Assembly (NCBI GenBank): GCA_034359265.1
Contig: CP136896.1
Span: 12,865,501 to 12,929,500, forward strand
Direction of reading: 5' to 3'
Length of the DNA: 64,000 bases
Source of the DNA: Canna indica
Lineage: Eukaryota > Streptophyta > Magnoliopsida > Zingiberales > Cannaceae
How positions within the stretch are numbered: the first letter of the stretch is position 1; the number at the start of each line of letters is the position of its first letter. This document shows positions 55,713-64,000 of the stretch, piece after piece. The position numbers were made by a program, and so were the translations under genes. The notes below the pieces were generated by a model. It was not told where the DNA came from, did no database searches, and saw only the letters and a list, made by a program, of their open reading frames with translations.

Positions 55713-58330
55713 TGTTGGGTGTTAAGGCACACTAGAAGGGGGGGTGAATAGTGTGAGTTTAGATTTTATCCACACTTTAAATTTTCCTTTAAATGCGAAA
55801 GCAATATAAGTGAATGAGAATCACACAAAATAAAGCAATGCTAACAAGTTGATCTATAGTGGTTCGGCCCCAATATCTACTCTACTACCTTGGCTCACCA
55901 CCAAGGATTTCACAACCACTTGTATTAACTTTACTTTCCTTCTAATGAGGGTCTACCAATACCTTATCTCTCACACTTGAGAGTGCCTCTACCTCAAACC
56001 TAAGGAACCCTAAAGTTACAAACAAGTGAACCCAAGGTGTGTCACCCACACCTTCTTACGAACACAAATGATCAAGAAATAATAAGAAAATACAAGTAAA
56101 TAAAAGCAATAATAAACAATACAAACTTAGCTCTGAACCAAGAAGTTCTAGCTCCTTTTGATGCCTTGATGATGAAACAACTAAAGGTTGAGGACAAGAT
56201 CTAGGGTTTTTGTCTCCAAGCTAGGGTTTTCACAAATGATGGCTCAATCAAGCTCAATGGTGATCAAAATATGTCTCAAAAATGTTGGATGATTTGGAAG
56301 GCAAGTTTGGAGTCTTATATAGAAATCCCAATGGTAGGAGCTTAGTTTCAAATAAGCTCAATGGGTAGAAATTCAAAATAGAGCCATTGGGGGTATTCTG
56401 GGAATTTTGTTGAAAATATTGCAGTGTACCGGTACTTTCCATGCTATTTCAAAATGTCAATCCGGGTTATTCCGAGTTGTCCATCCAAGTTATTCCGAGT
56501 TGTTCCGTGTTGTTACAACATCTCATCTGAAATGTTGTTCCGTGTTGTTACAACATCTCATCTGAAATGTTGTTTATGACTTGAAAACTCATGGACTCAT
56601 GGTAATACTGTAGAGTACAAGTACATTCCGGTTGAAGTCTAGTCAACCGAACCAGCAAGGTTCTTTCTTTTGGTTCGGGTTTCGAATTTCGGGTTGCGAG
56701 TTTAGTTCTTTAGGGGTCTTTGCATCATAATGAGGATTAATACAATTATTCTAGACACCCTAAATCTAAACTCTATTCTTATCGACGAATTCGAGCGCAT
56801 CGACCAACGTCCTTCCAATTCACCGATTTTTCAATATTTTCGATTGTGGACGTCGTACGCAAACCGATATGGAACCTAAAAATATTTCTCCACAAATCAT
56901 TAGTTCCATATTTGTTATCGTCAAAACCGAGATTAAAACGAAGATTGAAAACCTTAGGCCAACAATCTCTCCCTTTTTGATGATGACAAACAATCTTAAG
57001 AAAATATTTTCAATAAAGCATTAAGGAAGTCAATCATGGGATTTCTCCCCCTATCAACATGCATTCCTATGAAAATAAACTTCCCTTATATATATATGCA
57101 TGATTTTCCTATATTCTCTTCCTTTTTTACCTATATTTTTCTCCCATTTTTGGCATCAATCAAAAAGGGCAATAAAAAATCAACTTATAGTCAAAGTTGA
57201 GGCTCTAAAATTTTTATCATAAAGCATGAAGATCTCAACCAAAGGGATGAAAACTAAATGTTTAATATGAGACTAAATCATACATGATAGCAAGGAATGA
57301 TGACTAAAATACAAATCTAGAAATCATGTATAAACTTAAGTATCGATATCTTCAAGTATCGGTCAAAATATCAAGAATTATTTTAGAAATGATTTTTCAT
57401 GAGTCAAAATGAGAACGATACCAAAGACATAATTCTAATATCATACTTGAAGTCTCACTCGAAAATTTTGAACAAAAAGCAAAGTATAGAAAAAATGAGT
57501 TATTGACTGAAACGATACTTTGGATTTCTAAAAATGAACTTCGAAAATCTACGATAAATCAGAATTTTCATGAATTTTTTTAAAAAATTTACTGAAAAAA
57601 CTAGATTTTTCAATGAAGACGCATTTTCAAGAACCAGTCAAAAATGATTTTTCTATATTTTTCTAAAAATAACTAAACATGCTGAAATTCTAATGGCATT
57701 TTCATAAATATCAATTATTTTTGCAAATGTATTCAATTTTCATTCAAACTTTCGAGATATCAAGATATAGTCATGAAAAGCATGTTTATCAAGTTTGAGA
57801 TGAAAATAATCTCATTTGGTCAAGATTTCAACTGAGCATGATTTCATTCAAAAAAGAAGCATGATATCATGAAATTGCTAAGTATCAAATTTTAACATTT
57901 ACTCATTATTTTTCAAATTTAAATACATGGATACCTAACATGAGTAAATCTAAACATGTTTGTGAAGTTTGAGCTAAAAAAGAGATTTCTATGTCAATTT
58001 ATTGACTTAGGTCAAACTTTTTCAAGTTTGAGTTTTCTAATGTGAGCTAGTTATCATTTTTCTCATTTACACATAATTTTTCAATTTTAACCACTTGGAA
58101 GTAAATCATGAGTAAACTCAAATATATTCATTAAGTTTTAACTTAAAATAAAGTCTCTAAGATGAATTTCTACCTAGTGCGCATTTCATTCAATCAAGCT
58201 ATCATAAAATTGCCTAAATATCAAAATTTTATATACTCATGAGATTTCAATCAATTATCATGCAAAATCATTCATGAGCATAGAGAAATTATTTTATCAA
58301 GATAATATTTTGTCATCCAATCATTTTATC
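55713..58330 (-). mobile_element. Truncated SIRE-type copy in inverse orientation
   Basis: An LTR spans 55713-56964: on the minus strand it starts TGTTGGCCTAAGGTTTTCAATC and ends ACACCCAACA. It contains the family phrase (plus strand) GTGGTTCGGCCCCAATATCTAC. To its right, ATCTCTCCCTTTTTGATGATG is the inverse of the polypurine tract and 56968-58330 matches, in inverse, the non-coding interior of 45056-52935. The LTR core is different: instead of TCGA arrays it has a roughly 38-bp duplication (56503-56575). The 5' half is missing where MULE sequence begins at about 58332. Confidence 0.85.
56503..56578. repeat. Tandem duplication, unit about 38 bp
   Basis: GTTCCGTGTTGTTACAACAT followed by CTCATCTGAAATGTTG occurs twice in a row within the inverse LTR. 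Confidence 0.85.
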
Positions 58331-58331
58331 A

Positions 58332-59510
58332 TTATAGTCTTCTTAGAGCCTCCCATTTTGTTTTGTAAGCTTTCATTCTTGAGATGCTAATATAAAAATT
58401 AGCTAGGAAATCCTTCTCCATTTCATCCATACTCCAATTAGGATTGCTCCTAAATTTCTTAAGATAATATTTTACCATCCAATCTTTTGTGGCTTGCCTA
58501 TTTCTTATGCTTTTTGAACATCTGTGCTCACTATTGTAGCTTTTAATCATGAATGTCAATTCTCTCTTCATCAAGCTACCGTATATTCTCCACGGGCAAC
58601 CACTTATACATTTGGCTTCCATTTTTTTTTGCACATATCATTGTCCATCTTATGTTGTAACTATTTGCAACAACATAGCTTTGAACAACTTCTTTAAACT
58701 GAGAATTAGACTCAAATTTATCCTAAGTTCTAGTTTGACACCCTTGACCTCACATTTGGGATTATATACCTTCCTATGAAATTTTTTTCTCGTATGCTCA
58801 GTCGACCAACCTACACCCTCTTCATCCTCACTATCATCGGGTGTAACGATTTCATCTTCACTATTCTCGTACTCACTAGTACATTCACGTGCATCTTCAG
58901 GCAAATTTGTAGGGTTAACTGGGATAGACACCTCTTCTACAAAATTGTTATCAGATGTACCTTCAATTGCGACTGATACAAATTCATCAGTGTCACATTC
59001 TTCTTCATTCAAATTTGGACCTCTACCATGCTTATATTTATCTTTTTTCAGTGCTCTAATTGTCACATATTCTTCATCACTTAATTCATTAAATTCACTA
59101 GAACATATATTAGCGTCACTTTCTCCAACTGGGCGATAGTTGATGTCTTCAGATATCTTAATATCATCACCACTTTCTTCATTAGCAGCAACATGCTCAG
59201 TATCTGCATGTTGATCAATCCCAGCAATAGCAAGATATTCTATACCTGCATGTTCATTATCCCCCCTAGTGTATCAATTTCTGCCTCTGTAGCTATATGT
59301 TCATCCTTCCCCCCAAGTGTATCAGTTTCTGCCTCTGTAGATGCATATTCATCATTCCCCCCAAGTGTATCCATTTTTGCTTTTGTAGATACATGTTTAT
59401 CATTCCCCCCAAGATGTGGAGTCCATCCTGAGATAGCATCAATATACAGTGTATCATCCATGTCGCTTTCATCTTCACTGCTAATATTAATCTATATCAT
59501 AAGATGATTA
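58332..59510 (-). pseudogene. MULE transposase, N-terminal part only
   Basis: Acidic N-terminus (SEYENSEDEIVTPDDSEDEE), then KKFHRKVYNPKCE, then after a frameshift near 58700 the DNA-binding region ISGCPWRIYGSLMKRELTFMI, HRCSKSIRNRQATKDW and NPNWSMDEMEKDF. It ends KTKWEALRRL at 58332, before the catalytic Asp residues. A related but distinct protein is at 24123-26464. Between 59255 and 59415 the coding text has four 48-bp tandem units. Confidence 0.85.
59255..59415 (-). repeat. 48-bp coding minisatellite, four units
   Basis: CCCCCCAAGTGTATC (or a variant) starts at about 59261, 59309, 59357 and 59405, exactly 48 apart. On the minus strand it encodes DTLGGNDEYASTEAET-like 16-residue repeats, with no frameshift between units. 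Confidence 0.9.
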
Positions 59511-60565
59511 ATATCAATAGCATGCCATCATATAATTATGCTAAAATAAAAAATATACTTACAGGGGCTAAATCTCGTCGTGGAGGAAGAATAGTTTTCT
59601 AAAGCCAATTTGAACGTCGAACCATCTCAACTTACAGGGGCTATATTAGGGATAAGTAATATAAGTGAGGATATATTATGCAATTTTTACACAATCAAAA
59701 TTCATCTAGTAACACTGGCCATTAGCTCTACGTGAATATTACTAACACCAAGGGGACAATATAACTAGAAGCATGAACACTATGGGGGGAGAATACACAT
59801 TCATATACAATAAAAAACATGGGATGGAAATGAAAATTGGAAGCATGAACATAGGGTTCTATCTGTTCAAATAAAAAACAGGATGCATGATTAATCCTAG
59901 TTTTGGTGAATGAATCTAGGGTTCCATCTATTCAAATCAAACACCTCAGATGGAAAGAAAATTACTAACCTTTTGTAATAGGGAGTTTGTAGGTGACGTT
60001 GGAACACTTCGCGTTGGTGATCGCTGATTGCTGGGAGGCGATGTGAGTCAAGTTAGTGTGAGTTGCTTTGATAAAAGTCGAGGATTATGCTTGTTCTTCC
60101 CGGCAAACTGGAGACGGCTGTGTGACGAAGGAAGCCGACGAAGAATGCTGAGACTCCTTCCGGTGGACAAGAACGGAGCGGTGGTCCAAAATTTGTCGAG
60201 GATGAAGAGGCGATACCCAGAAAAGTGGGATTTGGATTTTGTCGGGTGGGGTTTTATTTTTTTAATTAAAGTTAGGATTTGGGTAAAAGATTTGCTGATT
60301 GGGTTGGGTGGGACCTACAAATAAAAATTAGTTAAAAAATGGGGATGTGGATCGGATATTTTTGAATTAAATATTTTATTAATATTTTCGAATGCTGACT
60401 AAGCTCTTGATCCACGTCAGCATTCAAAAGACTATTGTGACGTCCCGTTAACGGTGGGATAGATTTATTACAAATCGAAAAGTTGTGTATTGATTAGAAA
60501 AATTTAAAAGTGATGATAGATTTGGGAAATAACTCAAAAGTTAGGATATATTTAGTAATTAACCC

Positions 60566-60982
60566 AAAAAAATATTTATTTCTTTTTTAAATAGCAATAA
60601 TTTCTATTCAGGGTTCAACTGATGGACCTACATACTCGGGTGGTTCGATGACCGGCCGGTCAGCTAAATTCGAGGAATGGATCGGTCTGACTTCGTTTGC
60701 AAAATATTGTTTATAATCCACAGACAGTATAATTATGCTCGGAGAGATTAAAACTTAAAAAGAAGAATGAATGGCACATATGGCAGATGCAGACATCCTC
60801 TGTCAAAAGATGAGGCTATCAATATCATCCAACCATTTGATCAAGCCCTTCATCCAATCCATCCACTGGGACTCGCCCAAATCTATAGCCATCCTTTCCC
60901 TTTATCCTTAGCCCAGCTTTGCTTCAAAACAAGAGGCAACTGCAGCGGCAAAACAGAGGAACAGCTAGGAAGAAGATAAGAA
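60566..60982 (+). promoter_or_regulatory. Upstream/5' leader region of the H-protein gene
   Basis: Lies between a MULE end and the H-protein start codon. The 120 bases before the ATG are C-rich on the coding strand (CATCCAATCCATCCACTGGG), typical of a plant 5' UTR. No certain TATA box. Confidence 0.4.
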
Positions 60983-62565
60983 ATGGCCTTCAAGCTGTGG
61001 GCTTCTTCAACTGCCAATGCTCTCAGGATCTCCTACAACGGCACTAGAACTCCTTTGCTTGCCTTGTCCATCTCAAGATGCTTCTCCTCCGGTTAAACCC
61101 ACTCTTTCTCTCTTCAGTATCTTTCTTTTACTGCATTGGCGAAAAAGGGTCACTGGATGAAGTTGTTTGTCATATGTTGCAAAAGATTCAAAAACAGGGG
61201 TGTTTTTTTGAGATTGCTATGTTTTCTATGGTATGGGTTGCTTCACAGTCTTATTGTTGGGATTTTGAGGAGGATTTGCTTTTCATATTTCTTGATAGAT
61301 TTACCTACTAGAACTGTCTATGCAAAGAAATTGCTTTATTCTGTTCTTAATAGGATTACTTACCTGGGAAAAATTATCAGTGATTGCATTGGAAGGAGAA
61401 AAAGGTCACCGGGAGAATTACTCTGCCATGTCTCAAAAGATTTAAGAATTGTATTTTACAGCTATGTTTTCAAGTGTTTTGAGTTGCTTCTCAGTCCTGT
61501 TGTAATTCTGTAGATAAACCAAAAAGTTTCAGCATATTTTTGATATGTTTATCTGGAACTGCTCCACTGGATTAAGCTACTAGTGCTATTTTAGAAAAGA
61601 AATGGATTTATTTTCTTAGGTTATTAAATTGCAACTACGCCTTCTGTGTTAGAAAAATTATATTGACATACTTTCTAAGAAGCCATCTTCCTAAAATCTA
61701 GTCAGCACTACTTTCATCCTACGTGGCTCGGCAAGAAATTATGAGGAAATCATGTTTTTGTGCAAGCAATGCAAAGACATAATGATATGATAATATAAAT
61801 TATGAGGAAAATACAATTTCATCAAACTGATTATTAGGCAACTTAGTTGAAAATTTTAATCTTTCTTATTCCAGAAAGAAACAATTAGACTACTACTGAA
61901 GCTGAAAGACCTCAATACAGTTGTGTCTTGTTTGTTGGCAGTCATTGATGGTTTCAAGTACACTCCTTCACATGAGTGGGTGAAGCATGAGGGCTCTGTG
62001 GCTACCATTGGCATTACTGATCATGCCCAGGTGCTGATATCTTTTCTCACATGAATGCCATTTTGCACACCACAAAAGATGTATATAGATTTCTTTCACT
62101 ACTGCAGTGTTGTATGAAGTATTCTCATAAATGGTATGTAAATTGGGCAGGACCATCTTGGAGAGGTGGTCTTTGTGGATCTGCCAGAACCAGGGGCATG
62201 TTTCGCTAAAGGAGGCAGCTTTGGAGCAGTGGAGAGTGTCAAAGCAACAAGTGATATTAACTGTCCTATCTCTGGTGAAGTCGTTGAAGTCAACACCAAC
62301 CTATGTGAAAATCCTGCTCTGGTAATTCCTCCAACCATGCTTCTCCATCTTCAAATGTTTCATTTTGTCAACTTAATCATGCACTTTTTTTGACAGCAAA
62401 ATTACATCTAATTTTTTCGAAACTTTTTCTCTCTAGATCAACAAAAGCCCATACGAAGATGGGTGGATGATCAAGGTCAAACCAGGTGATCCATCTGAAC
62501 TTGACTCATTAATGGGGTCAAAAGACTACACCAAGTTTTGTGAGGAAGAAGATGCAGCTCACTAA
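60983..62565 (+). CDS. GDCH: Glycine cleavage system H protein, mitochondrial
   Basis: Four exons (60983-61091, 61942-62030, 62151-62321, 62437-62565), GT-AG introns, phases checked, 165 aa, the usual plant length. Residues 1-34 are a mitochondrial presequence: [17 protein letters not shown]..., Arg/Ser-rich, ending SISRCFS. The mature part starts about [31 protein letters not shown] holds the lipoyl-attachment Lys97, which is residue 63 of the mature protein as in characterised plant H proteins. [13 protein letters not shown] and CEEEDAAH form the C-terminal block. The H protein shuttles the aminomethyl group and electrons among P, T and L proteins of glycine decarboxylase in the mitochondrial matrix, the core of photorespiration. 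The long first intron separates presequence from mature protein. No defects seen. Confidence 0.97.
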
Positions 62566-62992
62566 AGTTTGGAAAGTATATCTACTTCTGCTAACTGGTC
62601 TTCCACTCAAATAGATCTGCATCTTATGTTACTAGTTGGAGATGAAGACTAGTTGTTCTGTCCCCTTTATCTTCTTGTTTCTACTATTGTTCTTCCTGTT
62701 CTTCGTTCTGCTATTTGAAAAAAGAAAAAAAAGCAGAAACTTCGTCGTTTCATACATGTTTCTGTTTAATTAAAAAAAGAAACTATGATGGATGACATGG
62801 CTCCTCGGCAAATTCTTATGCAACTACAGCAGAGAGTAAAACGACGAGCTAACTTTTAGCTTTCAAACTTGTTTATAGCTAGAACATAACATAACTGCAC
62901 AATTCAGGATATACAATCTTGGCAACTGCAGAAGCAATTTTCCCAAAGGAAACTATCCGACATGTTAACTTACAATTTACAAAGATCTTTTA
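62566..62992. other. 3' region of the H-protein gene and spacer
   Basis: Includes the 3' UTR of the H-protein gene and that of the convergent minus-strand gene. An AGAAAAAAAAGC run near 62720 is not a clear poly(A) signal. Confidence 0.5.
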
Positions 62993-63245
62993 CTAACGCA
63001 GTGGTAATGGTTCCACGTTTGGTGATTCTGTGTAGGAAATTGAGATAAGCTTAGACCTGTACTCTTCCACTGTGCCACCTCCATTTTGATCAACAACAGC
63101 TGTCTTCACAGGCAACTCAACTGAAGCAAGGATTGTTTCTGGAACTTGTTGAGATAATACCAGGAGTTGACTCACGAACGAGTTCAGGATGATGAACCCC
63201 TTTTGCTGATGATATAGAACCCATGTGTCAAGAAGTGTCTTCAAC
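62993..63245 (-). CDS. Probable last exon of an unrecognised gene
   Basis: An 84-codon frame reads LKTLLDTWVLYHQQKGFIIL...VEEYRSKLISISYTESPNVEPLPLR, ends at a TAG (62993-62995) and is preceded by a good acceptor (TATGCAG) at 63246. The sequence is compact, balanced in composition and in a gene-like place, so I take it as a real C-terminal exon. I do not recognise the family. No upstream exon could be assigned in the remaining window (63249-64000). Confidence 0.55.
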
Positions 63246-63248
63246 CTG

Positions 63249-64000
63249 CATAGTGTGAGCCTTCTGTTAACAATGCTGAACCTTAAAAGTTGCAGTTGTT
63301 AGGATAACAAGCACAAGAGTCCAGTAACAAGTTCAGGGCCTGTTTAAATTACATATGATATAACATCTAAAAAGAAGGCACAAAGTAGTAATTAACCTGA
63401 TATATTTAATAGTGATCCATAGGCACATGTATATTTGAATTTGCTAAACTATGAACTGAAAATAGACAATAAAATAAGAGGTACATCCATTTAAAAATTG
63501 ACATGCAAGAACAATTAACTTTAATCTGTAATTGGATACCTCATGACATAAAATCTCCACAACAAAAACCATCAAAGTAGTGCTGCAACTTCAGTATCAA
63601 AGCCTCATGAATTCATAGATCCACAATGGTCAAAGTGGGAAACATTAAACAGACTGTTAGGTTAATCCAGGAAGGCTTTGATAATGCAAGTTTCAGATTA
63701 TTTGTTGAGAAACATGTAACACAGAAAAAAAAACATATTTTGTTAGAAAATAAATTCACTGCAAAACAGGAAAAGCACTGATCTAAATTTGCCATATCAA
63801 TTTAGTCCAATCTCTGTTTCCTTAAGTTCCATAATTAATTCAGCTAAATGAACTTGCATAAGAAGACCGGCTTTCGGAGAAGACAACATAAATTTAAGAT
63901 TTGAAGAGCACACATCCTGAGACTGTAACTGCTCTATTTTTTAGCTTAACATCTGAACCCTCAACATTTGTATTCCAACTCCTTTTTAGCTGAAAACAAT
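63249..64000. other. Probable intron of the minus-strand gene
   Basis: AT-rich, no convincing exon. Nothing else seen. Confidence 0.35.

Larger units (their letters stand above)
58332..60565 (-). mobile_element. Second Mutator-like element, truncated
   Basis: The right end reads, on the minus strand, GGGTTAATTACTAAATATAT followed by CC and later CCGTTAACGGGACGTCAC and TGACGTGGATCAAGAGC, in the style of plant MULE terminal regions. Leftward lies the N-terminal part of a MURA-like transposase (58332-59500). The rest of the transposase and the left end are gone, lost at the junction with the inverse SIRE-type copy. Confidence 0.75.

Noticed and set aside
61078..61513. Open frames of 77 and 125 codons downstream of the first H-protein exon
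   Set aside because: They lie in intron 1, and neither connects to the H-protein frame nor shows known motifs.

Overview
This is a stretch of flowering-plant nuclear DNA. It is AT-rich, has large introns, and is dominated by nested and decaying transposable elements. Three intact, spliced host genes can be read: an Eyes-absent-type HAD phosphatase (EYA, minus strand, exons between 8186 and 20184), a ubiquitin-like/SAYSvFN-domain protein (minus, 33820-36745, seven exons, 221 aa) and the mitochondrial glycine cleavage system H protein (plus, 60983-62565, four exons, 165 aa). A last exon of a fourth gene (minus, 62993-63245) is probable. For all three intact genes the exon phases were checked by hand and join without frameshifts. 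The sequence does not fix the species; the proteins are compatible with monocots or eudicots.

Layout. 1-7285: a decayed L1-type LINE (ORF1 tail, endonuclease, reverse transcriptase, RNase H) split by a 2.35-kb solo LTR with a CTCAG target duplication. 8186-20184: EYA, whose introns hold a CAGTG-ended hAT-like element (8-bp duplication), a fragmentary Ty1/copia element, and a palindromic MITE-like region with an Au-type SINE. 21874-22400: a hAT-like MITE. 22647-32188: a 9.5-kb Mutator-like element (MULE) with long inverted ends, a transposase gene (plus) and a convergent ULP1/C48 cysteine protease gene (minus), both broken, separated by a 170-bp satellite built around a perfect palindrome. 32480-33020: a LINE RNase H remnant. 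33820-36745: the UBL-SAYSvFN gene. 37793-38397: another hAT MITE. 38422-41679: a 3.26-kb solo LTR with an AGGTA duplication. 42125-44902: 3' end of a SIRE-type Ty1/copia element. 45056-52935: a complete 7.9-kb non-autonomous relative that carries only a decayed gag and has a long conserved non-coding region instead of pol, inserted into a MULE end. 53351-55690: a probable gypsy LTR piece and one end of a CACTA element. 55713-58330: an inverted, truncated third SIRE-type copy abutting a second, broken MULE (58332-60565). 60983-62565: H protein.

How it works together: the host genes are unrelated housekeeping loci; no operon-like or cluster logic is present. The transposon story is the richer part. 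The most unusual items are the MULE that pairs transposase with a SUMO-protease-like gene around a palindromic satellite, and the gag-only SIRE family whose non-coding core recurs in two orientations.
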